A stretch of DNA of 64,000 bases from Myxococcaceae bacterium (GTDB taxonomy: Bacteria; Myxococcota; Myxococcia; Myxococcales; Myxococcaceae): contig JAIBBQ010000008.1 of NCBI GenBank assembly GCA_019694595.1, forward strand, positions 1 to 64,000, read 5' to 3'. The position numbers were made by a program, and so were the translations under genes. Below the pieces are notes generated by a model. It was given only the letters and a program-made list of their open reading frames with translations. It searched no databases and was not told the DNA's origin. The stretch's first letter is position 1. Each line of letters begins with the position of its first letter. Shown one piece after another: positions 43,301 through 53,449 of this stretch.

Positions 43301-44179
43301 ATGGAACGCCGCGTTCAGTTCTTCTCCGAAGGCATCCCCATGGCGGGCATCCTCCGCCTGCCGGACGGCCTCGCCCCCGGCGAGCGCCGCCCCGCCGTCA
43401 TCTGCTGCCAGGGCTTCTCTCTCACCAAGGAAGTCTGGCTGCCGCGCAACGCCGAGGCGCTCAACCGCGCCGGCTACGTCACCCTGAACTTCGACTACCG
43501 CTACTTCGGCGAGTCGGGCGGCGAGCCCCGCCTGCGCCTGGTCCCCCAGGCCCAGGTCCAGGACGTGCGCAACGCGCTCACCTTCCTCGAGACCGTGCCG
43601 GAGGTCGACGCCTCCAAGCTCGGCCTCCTCGGCATCTCGCTCGGCTGCAGCGTCGCCGCCGCCGCCGCGGGCACCGACGCCCGCGTGAAGGCCGTGGTCG
43701 CCGTCGCCGGGCCCGCCGACCTCGAGCGCGTCTGGAGCAACTTCCCCGACTTCGCGAAGTTCCGCGCCAAGGTCGACGCCGCCAAGCGCGAGTTCGTCGC
43801 CACCGGCAAGGTCACCACCATCTCCGTGCCGCGGCTGCTCTCGTCGGACCCCGACACCTGCGCGCTCCTGGTGAAGGACGCGCCCCACTTCCCCACCTGG
43901 AAGCTGGAGATCACCTTCGAGTCGCTCGCCGACCTCTTCGCCTTCAAGCCCGAGGACGTGGCGCACACCATCTCGCCCGGCGCGTCGCTCTTCATCTACC
44001 CGTCGGAAGACGCCCTGGTGTCCAAGGGCGAGCTCACCAGCCTCTACGCCAAGGCCCGCGAGCCCAAGCAGCTCGTGGCGCTCGAAGGCCTCAAGCACCA
44101 CGAGGTCTACAACGACGGCCGCGGCTTCGAGCCGCTGATGAAGCACACGCTCGAGTTCTTCGGCCGGTACCTGCGCTGA
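43301..44179 (+). CDS. Alpha/beta hydrolase
   Basis: 292-residue cytosolic hydrolase (dienelactone hydrolase/peptidase S9-like group). Oxyanion-side segment CCQGFSLTKEVWLP, nucleophile Ser in GISLGCSVAAA (GxSxG), an acid in YPSEDALVSKG and a C-terminal His pair in GLKHHEVYND complete the triad. The conserved NFDYRYFGESGG segment follows the first strands. Substrate unknown. ATG at 43301, probably cotranscribed with the periplasmic protein upstream. Converges with the carotenoid oxygenase gene 7 bases away. Confidence 0.9.
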   Translation: MERRVQFFSEGIPMAGILRLPDGLAPGERRPAVICCQGFSLTKEVWLPRNAEALNRAGYVTLNFDYRYFGESGGEPRLRLVPQAQVQDVRNALTFLETVPEVDASKLGLLGISLGCSVAAAAAGTDARVKAVVAVAGPADLERVWSNFPDFAKFRAKVDAAKREFVATGKVTTISVPRLLSSDPDTCALLVKDAPHFPTWKLEITFESLADLFAFKPEDVAHTISPGASLFIYPSEDALVSKGELTSLYAKAREPKQLVALEGLKHHEVYNDGRGFEPLMKHTLEFFGRYLR

Positions 44180-44186
44180 TTCGCCG

Positions 44187-45593
44187 TCAGGCGCCCGGGC
44201 ACCAGGTGGAATGGAACCCCAGCGGGATGCGCTGGGGCAGGGCGATGGTCGCGATGGGCCCGGCTTCCGGCGCCTTGGCGTCGAGCACGAAGCACGCCGA
44301 CTTCTGCGTGCCGGGGTTGGTGGCGAAGGTCACCAGCCAGCCGTCGTCCTCGTCGCGCGCGCCCGGCCGGGGCGCGAAGCTCGCCTCGCCCGCCCACCAG
44401 CCCGCCGGCACCGTCCACCGCGACTGCTTGCCTTCGAGCAGGTCGTATTTGATGAACCCTTCGAAGGCGAGCGCCGCCCGGGGCGCCACCACCGGGTTGT
44501 ACGAGTAGCGCAGCCGCTGCCCCTGCCGCGTGTCGTTGACCCGGGGGAACTCGGTCACCGCGTCGTCGAGCTGCCGCTCGGTGAGCTTCCCGGTCTTCAG
44601 GTTCATGCGCCACTCGTAGAGGTGCGGGACGAACTCGATGGTGTCGAGCCGCGCCATCTTCTCGGTGTCGGTGCGCTTCGCCGGAATCGGGTCCTTCACG
44701 CGGCAGGCGACCAGCACCACCTCGTCGCCCAGCTCGTACGCGTTGATGGTGTGGTAGCAGTAGCAGGGCTCCGCCTCGAACCAGCGCACGTCCTTCGCGC
44801 TCCCGTGGCGGGGAATCACCCCCAGCCGGCTCGGCGTCTCGCGGTCGAAGCCGATCTTCCGCTTGCCCTGCTTGAGCCGCTCCTTGTCCCAGCCGAGCGG
44901 CAGGTCGAGCAGCACCGAGTAGTGCTCGGTGATCGCCATGTCGTGGAGGATGTGCGGCGTCGGCGTCTCGATGACCTCGTACTTCACCAGCTCGCCCTGC
45001 GCGTTCACCACGCCGTAGCGCAGGAACGGCGGCCGCATGATGGAGTAGTCGAAGAACACCAGCTCGTTGGTCCGCGGGTCGACCTTGGGGTGCGCCGAGA
45101 AGCCTCCGGTCAGCTTGCCGCCGAACGTCTCCGGCCCCAGCGTCGACAGGTCCTTGGGCGACAGGGAATACGGCGTGCCCGACAGCCACCACAGCGCGAG
45201 CAGCTTGCCGCGGTGGAACACCAGGTCGGTGTTCGCGGTGTCCTTCAGCGGGCCGCCCGGGAGCTTCATCGCCTCCGGCGTCAGCGGGTCCAGGATGCCG
45301 CCGTACACCGCCTTGCCCAGCTGCTCCTCGTGGAGGAAGCCCTTGGTGCGGATCCACCGGTTCACGTACCGCGCCTGCCCGTCGCCGAAGCGCAGGCCGT
45401 GCACCATGCCGTCGCCGTCGAACCAGTGGTACTTGCCCGGAGGCTGGAAGTGCGGGTTCGGCGAGTTGCGCACGTAGAGCCCGTCGAGCTCCTTCGGCAG
45501 CGCGCCGGTCACCTCGAGCTTCGCGACGTCGAGTTCCTGGGTGACGGGCTGGTGCTCGCCCTGCAGATATTCGTAGCCGTTGTCGGTCGCCAT
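44187..45593 (-). CDS. Carotenoid oxygenase (CCD/RPE65 family)
   Basis: 468 residues; non-haem Fe(II) enzyme that oxidatively cleaves carotenoids, stilbenes or related polyenes. The four iron-ligating His of the seven-bladed propeller are recognisable in order: GFSAHPKVD, ILHDMAITEHY, CYCYHTINAYE and the C-terminal GFHSTWCPGA. The early LYVRNSPNPHF and WFDGDGMVHGLRF segments are diagnostic. Length matches bacterial members (about 460-490). No carotenoid biosynthesis genes lie in the window. Myxobacteria make carotenoids, so apocarotenoid formation is plausible. Divergent from the giant lipoprotein gene. Confidence 0.95.
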   Translation of the reverse strand: MATDNGYEYLQGEHQPVTQELDVAKLEVTGALPKELDGLYVRNSPNPHFQPPGKYHWFDGDGMVHGLRFGDGQARYVNRWIRTKGFLHEEQLGKAVYGGILDPLTPEAMKLPGGPLKDTANTDLVFHRGKLLALWWLSGTPYSLSPKDLSTLGPETFGGKLTGGFSAHPKVDPRTNELVFFDYSIMRPPFLRYGVVNAQGELVKYEVIETPTPHILHDMAITEHYSVLLDLPLGWDKERLKQGKRKIGFDRETPSRLGVIPRHGSAKDVRWFEAEPCYCYHTINAYELGDEVVLVACRVKDPIPAKRTDTEKMARLDTIEFVPHLYEWRMNLKTGKLTERQLDDAVTEFPRVNDTRQGQRLRYSYNPVVAPRAALAFEGFIKYDLLEGKQSRWTVPAGWWAGEASFAPRPGARDEDDGWLVTFATNPGTQKSACFVLDAKAPEAGPIATIALPQRIPLGFHSTWCPGA

Positions 45594-45701
45594 GGGCCGC
45601 GGACCATAGATGGCCGCCCGGGGGCCCGCGACTGTAGGGAGTGGTGCGTCTCCCGCCGGCGTCGCCCTCGCGAGCGATGGTGCTAGCGTCCTCGGTCCCT
45701 C

Positions 45702-45707
45702 GGGAGG
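45702..45707 (+). promoter_or_regulatory. Shine-Dalgarno for the giant lipoprotein
   Basis: GGGAGG lies 5 bases before the ATG at 45713. It selects that start over an upstream in-frame start at 45641. Confidence 0.65.
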
Positions 45708-45712
45708 CCCTC

Positions 45713-48700
45713 ATGAAACGCGTTTCGCTCGCGGCGCTGCTGCTGATGGCGTCGTGTACGTTCGACACTTCGTTGCCCGAGGCGCCGCAGCTCGGCCGGC
45801 TCCTCGGCAAGGTCGACACCCAGGGCCACCTCCCGCTCACCGGGCAGACGGTCACGCTCTCCAGCGACGACGGGGTGCGCACCACCGCCACCACCGACGA
45901 CCAGGGCGCCTTCGTCTTCGCCGACCTGAAGCCCGGCCTCTACCTGGTGAGCGCCGCGCTCCCCGGCTTCGCGCGGATCAGCTCCGACCTCCTGCGCGTG
46001 CGCCCCGGGCAGGACACCGACGCCGGCACGCTGACCCCCGACTGGCTGCAGAACACGCCCCAGGAAGCGACCCTGGTGGGCAAGGTCACCGCGGGCAGCG
46101 GCGGCGACATCAACGGCGCCAAGGTCGAATTCCTCCTCGCGGGCACGCCGGTCGCCCAGCTCTCGGTGGCCGCCGACGGCGCCTTCGTGCAGCGCCTGCC
46201 GCCCGGCACCTTCGCGGTGCGCGCCTCGCACCCGTCCTTCGTCACCGCCACCCTGGCCGACGTGGTGCTCGCGCCCGCCGCGCAGGTCGACCTGTCCATG
46301 AAGCCGCTGGTGCTGGAGATCAACCCCGCGACCCTCACCGGCACCGTGCAGCGCGAGCGCGACGGCCTCACCCCCTCGCCCGCCATGGGCGCGCTGGTGA
46401 CCCTCGACACCGGCCAGACCACCACCGTCGACGCCGCCGGCCACTTCCAGCTCACCGGGCTCCCGGCAGGCCAGCGCCAGGTGCGCATCGCGCTCACCGG
46501 CTGGCACGACGCGCAGTCGAGCCACGGCGCCACGCTGCTCCCCGGCAAGACCACCGCGCTCGACCCCGTCACCCTGCAGCTCGACCGCGGCGTGGTGCTG
46601 GGCACCGTGAAGCTCGCCGACAACTCGCCCGTCTCCGGCGCCCGCGTCGCGCTCTCGGGCACCAACTTCGCCGCGCTCGTCTCCCCCGACCCGGCCGACA
46701 CCTCCAAGGGCGGCTTCACCCTGTCCGGCGTGCCCGTCGGCACCTATTCGCTGGTCGCCGAGAAGGAGCAGTACTCCAACGCCACCGCGACGGTGGTGGT
46801 GGTGGCCGACGCGCCGAAGGACGTGGGCACCCTGACCCTCGCCCGGCTGCAGGGCGACTTCGCCATCGACGACAACGACAGCAGCAACACGTCTGGCTAC
46901 ACGCGCACGCTCTCGGTCACCCTGAACTTCACCGGCTTCCCGGCGACCGGGGTCGCCACCTACCGCGCGAGCGAGGATCCGGCCGACGCCGGCGCCTTCC
47001 TCCCCTATACCGGCCGGCTGCAGCCGTTCACGCTCCAGGCGGGCGAAGGCGTGCACACCGTCTACGCCCAGTACAAGGACACCCAGGGGCAGGTGAGCCA
47101 ATCGTTCTCCAGCGCGGTGGTGCTGGACACGGTCGCGCCCACCGCGCCCGCGGTGACCTTCGACGCCACCGGCGTGGCGGGCACCACCCGCTACACCAAC
47201 CGCGCCCAGGACCTGCCGCTGCAGATCCTCTCCAGCGACGGCACCGGGTCCGGCCTCTCGCTCATGCGGCTCGCCGAGGCGCTCGACGGCGGCGCGGTGA
47301 CGTCGCCGGCCGAGACGTACAAGCAGAACACCACCCTCAAGCGCGCGGTGGTGGTCGACGGGCCTCAGAGCGCCTTCGTGCAGGTCCTCGACCACGCCGG
47401 CAACCCGAGCCCGGTCGGTCAGGCGTCGGTCATCGTCGACACCCAGCCGCCCACCGGCACCATCTCGGCGCGCCGCGGGCCCAAGGCCACCGACGACGGC
47501 TACACCAACACGCCGCTGGTCACGCTCGACGAGACCTTCAGCGACGGCGACGGCGGCCTGGTGCTGGTGAAGCTGGCCAACGCCTCGGCGGAGCTGAACA
47601 CCGCCGTCTACCAGTCGGCCACCGTCACCACCTCGTGGTTCCTCAACGGCTCCAGCGACGGCGCGAAGACCATCTACGCCGGGTTCCGCGACGTGGCGGG
47701 CAACGAGTCGCTGGCGTCCGGCCTGCCGGCCACGGCCGCCATCACCTTCGACACCCAGGCGCCGCAGCCCGCCGCGGCGTCGGTGGTGGGGCCGACCGTC
47801 ACCCGCAGCCCCACCGTCACCCTGGCGCTCACCACCAACCCCGCCGACCTGTCCACGCTGCAGGCGCTCACCGTGTCCGACGAGGCGAGCTTCACCTCGG
47901 CGAGCACGCTGGCGCCCGCGCCGTTCCCCGGCTCGTCGCAGGTGCAGTTCACCCTGTCGTCGGGCGACGGCACCCGCCCCATCTACGTGCGCTTCCGCGA
48001 CAAGGCGGGCAACGACGCGGTGACCAGCGCCTCGGTCACGCTCGACACCGTGGCCCCGGTGGGCAGCTTCAGCCTCACCGGCTTCCTCGCCGACGGCACG
48101 CCGTCGTCGACCCTCACCTCGACCAACCAGGTGACGGTGACCTTCAACCCGGGAGACGCGGTGGAGTACCGCCTCGGCGACGAGCTGATGACCACCTGTC
48201 CGGCGACCGGGTACACCGCGCTGGTCACCTCGGTGCTCACCAGCCAGACGCTCCCGCCGAGCGGCACCATGCGCGCGTGCCTGCGAGACGCCGCGGGGAA
48301 CGCGCGGCTCCTGCCGGCGCAGACGCTGGCGCTCGACGCCGCCGCGCCCAGCTCCTGCGCGCTGTCGGTGAAGGGCTTCAAGGTCGACGGCTCGCCGGCG
48401 CCGAGCGGGCGCAGCGCGAAGACCGCCGTGCAGGTGAGCGCCGGCGGCTGCACCGGCGCCGAGGTGCCCCGCGAGTGGGTGCTCACCGAGAGCAGCGTCA
48501 CCTGCACCGCGCCGGGGCTCCCCTGGCAGCCGTACGCCACCGACACCACCTTCGTGCTGGTGGGCGGCGACGGGGTGCACACCGTGCGCGCGTGCGTGCG
48601 CGACCTCACCCGCAATGCCGGCTCGGCAGCCGCCGTCACCGTCGACCTCGACACCACGCCGCCGTCGTCGGCCTCGGTGCTGCTCGACAACGGCAACCCG

Positions 48701-51700
48701 TACGTCAACTTCGCGGCGTACCAGGCGCGCGGGAGCGTCTTCACCGCGTCGGCGGCGGGCACGGCCACCGGCGCCACCGAGTGGTCGGTGTCGTTGAACG
48801 GCACCTTCACCACCTACACCGCGTATCCATCGACCAGCCCGGCGACGGTCACCTTCCCCGGCACCGGCCTGCAGAAGGTCTACGCCTCGTTCCGCGACGA
48901 CCTGGGCAACACCGCGCCCGCGGTGAGCGACGACATCACCTTCGACGTCTCGCCGCCCAGCGTGACGGGCACCACCGTGGCGCTGGTGACGTCGGCGCCC
49001 GACCCGACCTTCGTGGCCTCGAGTTCGGTGGCCGCCAAGGTCTCGCCCGGCGTGCCCGCGGGCGCGGCGAACGTCTACACCGTCCAGGTCGCCACCTCGG
49101 TGACCTGCACCGCGTCGGTCTTCAGCGGCGTGCCGGGCGTGCCGGCGACGGCCGACCTCCTCTTCGTCGCCGCCGGCGGTGACGGGCCGAAGCGGCTCTG
49201 CGTGGCCTACGACGACCTCGCGGCCAACCTGTCCGGCGTGCTCACGCTCGACTTCACCGTCGACAGCACGCCGCCGACGCAGCCGAGCACGCTGACGCCG
49301 TCGACCACCGTCAACCTCGCCAACGGGGCGGGCTTCGACGTGGTGACCACCGGCGCGGTGACCGAGCAGAACTTCCTGCGCTACGAGCGCTCCACGCTGG
49401 CCGCGCCGTCGTGGGTGTCGGCCTCGGCGGTGCAGAGCACCACCACCTTCACCTTCGCGGTGGTGAGCTCCGGCGCGGTGGCCAGCACGGCCAACGTGCT
49501 GCGCCTGCGCGCGGTGGACCGCGCCGGCAACGTCAGCCCCACCACCGAGGTGGTGGTCACCACCGACGTGGTGCCGCCGGCGGCGCCGGTGGTGAGCCAG
49601 TTCGGCGTGCAGAACTTCGACCGGCGCGCGCGCGTCTTCTGGCAGGCGGTGCCCGATGCGGTGAACTACCGCGTGTACTACGGCCTGCAGATGTTCCCCC
49701 TCGACGGGGCCTACGCCGACGAAGGCGTCTCGGGCTTCGTGGTGCCGCGCGGCACCTTGAAGGCCGACCTCAACGGCCTGCCCAACGGCTCCATCACCTA
49801 CCTCGCGGTGCAGGCGGTCGACGCCGCGGGCAACGTGAGCCCGGTGCCGCAGGTGTCGGGTGACTCCATCACCAACGTGGTGGCGGCCCAGCCGAACGCG
49901 GTCTCGCCGTCGCAGATCGGCGAGTTCACCATTCCGGGCGTGGGCGAGGTGCTCAAGTTCGCCGTGTCCGGGGACACCGTGCTCTTCGCGGGCTCGAACC
50001 TGTCCTGCAACACCGGTTCCTTCGCGCCCATCACCATCACCGTGGGGGCCATCGACGCGCAGGCCATCGTCTCGCCGGTACAGTCGGGCGCGCTGGTGCT
50101 GCCGGTGGTGGCGCCGCCGGTGCTCTGGAGCCTGTCCTTCGCCGACTCGCTGACCCGGTCCGACTGCCTGTCGACCCAGGGCTTCGACTTCCTGGTCGAC
50201 GGTCAGTACCTCTACGTGCTGTCCAACACCCGGCTGCGCATCTACCGGCAGTTCAGCCGCTCGCAGGCCCCGTCACTCATCACCACCATCACCTTCTCGG
50301 GCATGTCGCACCGCATGGCGATGAAGGGGAACTTCCTCTTCGTCAACGGCGCGTTCGGCACGCTGGCGCTCGACGTGAACAAGCTCAACGACGCGAGCAC
50401 CGCGACGCTGCCGGCGCTGGCCGACGTGGTGAGCACCATCACCGGCGCGGGGTACCCGACCACCGCGGGCAGCATGGTCATCACCCGCAACAACCTGCTG
50501 GTGAGCGCGTCAAACGCCTTCTCGACCTGGTCGTTCAACGTGGCCGACGCCATCGACCAGAACGCGGGCACCAGCTGGGACACCGGCGACGTGGCGAGCC
50601 CGTTCAACAACAACTTCGGGTCGGCGGTGTCGGGCAGCCGCGCGGTGAGCGGCAACATCTTCTACCACGTGCTCGACAGCGCTCCGTCGGGCACGCTCCA
50701 GCTGCGCTCGCTGGCGACGGTGTGGGCGGGCACCGCGTCGACGGGGAACATTCCTCCGCTGGCGGCCACCTTCTCGATGGGCGGCGACAACTACATCCAG
50801 GTCTACGGCGGCGAGGTGTACTCGCTGAACAAGGAGCAGCCGTACGTGTCGCTCGCCGACATGACGAGCGCGCTCGCCGGGCAGATCTCCCTGCCGTCGC
50901 GCATGCAGCTGGTCTCGGTGGCCGACGCGGGCGTGGCGCAGCGCAAGGCGCGCGCCGAAGTCTCCTACGGCCCGTACCTGCTGGTCTCCGACGACGCCGC
51001 GAACGTGGAGATCTACGAGACCGCCACGCCCAGCACGCTGCGGGCGGTGTCTCGCGCGGGCTCGGGCGGCACCAAGCTGCTCGTCGACGGCGCCTTCCTC
51101 TACAACGCACAGGGCGGCGCCATCGACCTGCAGTCCGGGTGGCCTCCGCAGGAGATCGTCCCGTCGGGCACCAGCACCCTCAACTGCAGCTTCATGGACC
51201 TGGTCCGCTTCGGGGACACCAACGTCTACGCGACCACCTACCAGGGCGGTGGCGGCGACTGGCTCGCGGTGGCCGACACCCGCAACGCCGACGACCGCGA
51301 CAACGCGACCACCATGGCGTGGACCCCGGGCATCAACCAGCCCAGCGTGGGCACCGGTGGCTACAACACCAACCTCGGCGTCGCGGGCACGCAGTTCATG
51401 GCGCTGGAGGCGTACGGCAACTACCTCGTCGCCGCCGAGCTGCGCACCACCGGGCTCTTCCTCGAGGTCTTCGACGCGACGCCGGTGCGCAACGGCATCG
51501 GCACGCTCGCGGCGGGGAACAGCCGCGGCGCCATCCAGCTGTCGGCGTCGACGTACATCACCCCCATCGTCGACCTCACCATCTCCCACGGGCGCGCCTT
51601 CGTGACCTACGAGAACCAGTCGCCGGCGTTCGCGGGCCAGGGCCACCCGACGCCGGGCGTGTACGCGGTCGACTTCCGGAACCTGGTCGACGACGACGCC

Positions 51701-52138
51701 GCCACCACCGGCTTCGTGCTCCAGGGCTCGCTGCCGGTGGCGGGCGCGCGGGAGATCGCGCTGCGCGGCAACACCGCGCTCATCACCCGGCAGAACACGC
51801 TCGAGGCGTGGGACGTGTCGGCCGCGATGGACGAGAACGCAGGCTCGGTGCTGAGCGCGGTGGCGCCGCTCGGCACCCTGGTGCTCAACCCCGACGAGCC
51901 CGACGCGCTCAAGGTGTACGGGAGCTACGCGTTCGTCATCAACAACCGGCTCAACGTCGACGGCCGCTTGTGGGTCATCGACGTGTCGAACCCCGCGGCG
52001 ATGCGCATCATCTCCTCGGTGAACGAGGCCTGGCCGCACCCGGGCTGCGGGCCGTCGCTGCGCAGCGACGTCGCGGTGGTGGGGTCCCGCGCCTACGCCT
52101 CGGGCGTGGGGAGCACCACCATCCTCGAGCTGGAGTGA
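45713..52138 (+). CDS. Giant multidomain lipoprotein (2,141 residues)
   Basis: Largest gene of the window. MKRVSLAALLLMASCTF supplies a signal and lipobox. Residues ~25-390 contain several carboxypeptidase-regulatory/transthyretin-like beta domains (LLGKVDTQGHLPLTGQTVTL, GKVTAGSGGDINGAKVEF, GTVKLADNSPVSGARVALSG). From ~400 to ~1,290 run repeated bacterial Ig-like units, each marked by a VxLDTxxPT/VTFDTQAP linker strand (for example VVLDTVAPTAPAVTF, VIVDTQPPTGTIS, VTLDTVAPVGSFSL). An FN3-like domain follows (ARVFWQAVPDAVNYRVYYG). The last ~700 residues resemble a beta-propeller of LVIVD-like repeats (YLYVLSNTRLRIYR, YAFVINNRL ... LWVIDVSNPAAMRI). Probably an extended surface adhesin or scaffold. 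A strong hairpin lies just past the stop. Confidence 0.9.
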   Translation: MKRVSLAALLLMASCTFDTSLPEAPQLGRLLGKVDTQGHLPLTGQTVTLSSDDGVRTTATTDDQGAFVFADLKPGLYLVSAALPGFARISSDLLRVRPGQDTDAGTLTPDWLQNTPQEATLVGKVTAGSGGDINGAKVEFLLAGTPVAQLSVAADGAFVQRLPPGTFAVRASHPSFVTATLADVVLAPAAQVDLSMKPLVLEINPATLTGTVQRERDGLTPSPAMGALVTLDTGQTTTVDAAGHFQLTGLPAGQRQVRIALTGWHDAQSSHGATLLPGKTTALDPVTLQLDRGVVLGTVKLADNSPVSGARVALSGTNFAALVSPDPADTSKGGFTLSGVPVGTYSLVAEKEQYSNATATVVVVADAPKDVGTLTLARLQGDFAIDDNDSSNTSGYTRTLSVTLNFTGFPATGVATYRASEDPADAGAFLPYTGRLQPFTLQAGEGVHTVYAQYKDTQGQVSQSFSSAVVLDTVAPTAPAVTFDATGVAGTTRYTNRAQDLPLQILSSDGTGSGLSLMRLAEALDGGAVTSPAETYKQNTTLKRAVVVDGPQSAFVQVLDHAGNPSPVGQASVIVDTQPPTGTISARRGPKATDDGYTNTPLVTLDETFSDGDGGLVLVKLANASAELNTAVYQSATVTTSWFLNGSSDGAKTIYAGFRDVAGNESLASGLPATAAITFDTQAPQPAAASVVGPTVTRSPTVTLALTTNPADLSTLQALTVSDEASFTSASTLAPAPFPGSSQVQFTLSSGDGTRPIYVRFRDKAGNDAVTSASVTLDTVAPVGSFSLTGFLADGTPSSTLTSTNQVTVTFNPGDAVEYRLGDELMTTCPATGYTALVTSVLTSQTLPPSGTMRACLRDAAGNARLLPAQTLALDAAAPSSCALSVKGFKVDGSPAPSGRSAKTAVQVSAGGCTGAEVPREWVLTESSVTCTAPGLPWQPYATDTTFVLVGGDGVHTVRACVRDLTRNAGSAAAVTVDLDTTPPSSASVLLDNGNPYVNFAAYQARGSVFTASAAGTATGATEWSVSLNGTFTTYTAYPSTSPATVTFPGTGLQKVYASFRDDLGNTAPAVSDDITFDVSPPSVTGTTVALVTSAPDPTFVASSSVAAKVSPGVPAGAANVYTVQVATSVTCTASVFSGVPGVPATADLLFVAAGGDGPKRLCVAYDDLAANLSGVLTLDFTVDSTPPTQPSTLTPSTTVNLANGAGFDVVTTGAVTEQNFLRYERSTLAAPSWVSASAVQSTTTFTFAVVSSGAVASTANVLRLRAVDRAGNVSPTTEVVVTTDVVPPAAPVVSQFGVQNFDRRARVFWQAVPDAVNYRVYYGLQMFPLDGAYADEGVSGFVVPRGTLKADLNGLPNGSITYLAVQAVDAAGNVSPVPQVSGDSITNVVAAQPNAVSPSQIGEFTIPGVGEVLKFAVSGDTVLFAGSNLSCNTGSFAPITITVGAIDAQAIVSPVQSGALVLPVVAPPVLWSLSFADSLTRSDCLSTQGFDFLVDGQYLYVLSNTRLRIYRQFSRSQAPSLITTITFSGMSHRMAMKGNFLFVNGAFGTLALDVNKLNDASTATLPALADVVSTITGAGYPTTAGSMVITRNNLLVSASNAFSTWSFNVADAIDQNAGTSWDTGDVASPFNNNFGSAVSGSRAVSGNIFYHVLDSAPSGTLQLRSLATVWAGTASTGNIPPLAATFSMGGDNYIQVYGGEVYSLNKEQPYVSLADMTSALAGQISLPSRMQLVSVADAGVAQRKARAEVSYGPYLLVSDDAANVEIYETATPSTLRAVSRAGSGGTKLLVDGAFLYNAQGGAIDLQSGWPPQEIVPSGTSTLNCSFMDLVRFGDTNVYATTYQGGGGDWLAVADTRNADDRDNATTMAWTPGINQPSVGTGGYNTNLGVAGTQFMALEAYGNYLVAAELRTTGLFLEVFDATPVRNGIGTLAAGNSRGAIQLSASTYITPIVDLTISHGRAFVTYENQSPAFAGQGHPTPGVYAVDFRNLVDDDAATTGFVLQGSLPVAGAREIALRGNTALITRQNTLEAWDVSAAMDENAGSVLSAVAPLGTLVLNPDEPDALKVYGSYAFVINNRLNVDGRLWVIDVSNPAAMRIISSVNEAWPHPGCGPSLRSDVAVVGSRAYASGVGSTTILELE

Positions 52139-52148
52139 GCCTTCGGGC

Positions 52149-52174
52149 GCGGCGCCGGTAGCCAACGGCGCCGC
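52149..52174 (+). terminator. Strong hairpin after the giant lipoprotein gene
   Basis: GCGGCGCCG-GTAGCCAA-CGGCGCCGC forms a perfect 9-bp GC stem with an 8-base loop, starting 11 bases after the stop at 52138. No U-tract follows. Very stable, so probably a terminator or an mRNA-end stabiliser. The thiolase gene begins 22 bases further on. Confidence 0.55.
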
Positions 52175-52195
52175 CTTCGCGGTACGCGCTCGGGC

Positions 52196-53449
52196 ATGAG
52201 CGACGTCTTCCTCCTCGCCTCCGCCACCACGCCGTTCGGCCGTCACCCCGACACCACCCACCTCGCCCTCGCGCGGGACGTGGTCGCCGCGGTGCTGCAG
52301 GACGCCGGCCTCGACGACGGCGGGCGCGTCGACGGCGTGTGGTTCGGCAGCTGCGCGCTCCACGCCTTCGGGCAGAGCAACATCCGCGGGCAGGCGGTGC
52401 TGGCGCCGCTGGTCCGCGAAGGGCGGCTCGCCGCGTCGGCCCCCATCGTCAACGTGGAAGCCGGCTGCGCCACCGGGGGCGTCGCGCTGCACGGCGCCTT
52501 CACCTCGGTGGCCTCGGGCGACAGCGAGCTCGCGCTCGCCCTCGGCGTCGAGAAGACCTTCATTCCCACCAACCCCAAGCAGATGCTCGAGCTGTTCGAA
52601 GGCGGCCTCAACCAGCTCGAGGCCGAGCAGTGGAAACAGCTCTACGCGTCGCTCGCGCCCGAGTGCGGCACCACCTTCGCGCCGCGGCCCGACCGCATCA
52701 CCATTCTCGACGTGGCCGCGCTCAACGCGCACTGGCACATGAAGACGTACGGCACCCGGCCCGAGGACCTGGCGCAGGTGTCCTCGAAGAACCACGCCAA
52801 CGGCGCGCTCAACCCCAGGGCCCACTACCGGGAACCGATGAGCCCGGCGCAGGTGCTGGCCGACAAGGTGGCGCTCATGCCCTTCACCCGCTCGATGTGC
52901 GCGCCCATCTCCGACGGCGCCGCCGCGGCGCTGGTCTGCTCGGCCAGGTTCCTGCGCACGCTGCCCGCGGCGGCGCAGGCCCGGGCGGTCAAGCTGACCG
53001 CGGTGAGTCTCACCAACGGTGCGCGGCAGCGGCCCGACGCGCCCTCGGTGGCGGCGCGCGCGGGGGAGCGCCTGTGGAAGCGGCTCGGCTTCGGGCCGGA
53101 GACCGTCGACGTCGCCGAGGTGCACGACGCCACCGCCTTCTCCGAGCTGGCGACGCTGGAAGCGCTGGGGTTCTGCGCCCCGGGGAAGGCGGCGGCCTAC
53201 AGCGCGAGCGGCGCCACCGCGCGCGACGGCGAGAAGCCCATCAACACCTCGGGCGGGCTGGAGTCGAAGGGGCACCCGCTCGCGGCGAGCGGCCTGGCGA
53301 TGGTCGCCGAGCTCCACGCACAGCTGCGCGGCGAGGCCGGGCCCCGCCAGGTGAAGAAGCCGGTGCGCACCGCGCTCGCCCACAACGCCGGAGGTCTCAT
53401 CGGCTTCGACGAGGCGATGTGCGCGCTCACCGTGCTGCAGCAGGCGTGA
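52196..53449 (+). CDS. Thiolase-family acetyl-CoA acetyltransferase
   Basis: 417-residue thiolase-like protein: condensation of acyl-CoAs or thiolytic cleavage of 3-ketoacyl-CoA. Nucleophilic Cys is placed in VEAGCATGGVALHGAF, and the GHP loop with catalytic His in NTSGGLESKGHPLAASG. HDATAFSELATLEALGF is the SCP2/type-2-like helix with the HDxF/A motif. The final Cys motif of classic thiolases (CxG) appears as HNAGGLIGFDEAMCAL, with Asn-Ala-Gly-Gly in place of CxGGG. This is typical of the SCP-x/thiolase-like subgroup. Substrate not determined. Stands alone. Confidence 0.9.
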   Translation: MSDVFLLASATTPFGRHPDTTHLALARDVVAAVLQDAGLDDGGRVDGVWFGSCALHAFGQSNIRGQAVLAPLVREGRLAASAPIVNVEAGCATGGVALHGAFTSVASGDSELALALGVEKTFIPTNPKQMLELFEGGLNQLEAEQWKQLYASLAPECGTTFAPRPDRITILDVAALNAHWHMKTYGTRPEDLAQVSSKNHANGALNPRAHYREPMSPAQVLADKVALMPFTRSMCAPISDGAAAALVCSARFLRTLPAAAQARAVKLTAVSLTNGARQRPDAPSVAARAGERLWKRLGFGPETVDVAEVHDATAFSELATLEALGFCAPGKAAAYSASGATARDGEKPINTSGGLESKGHPLAASGLAMVAELHAQLRGEAGPRQVKKPVRTALAHNAGGLIGFDEAMCALTVLQQA

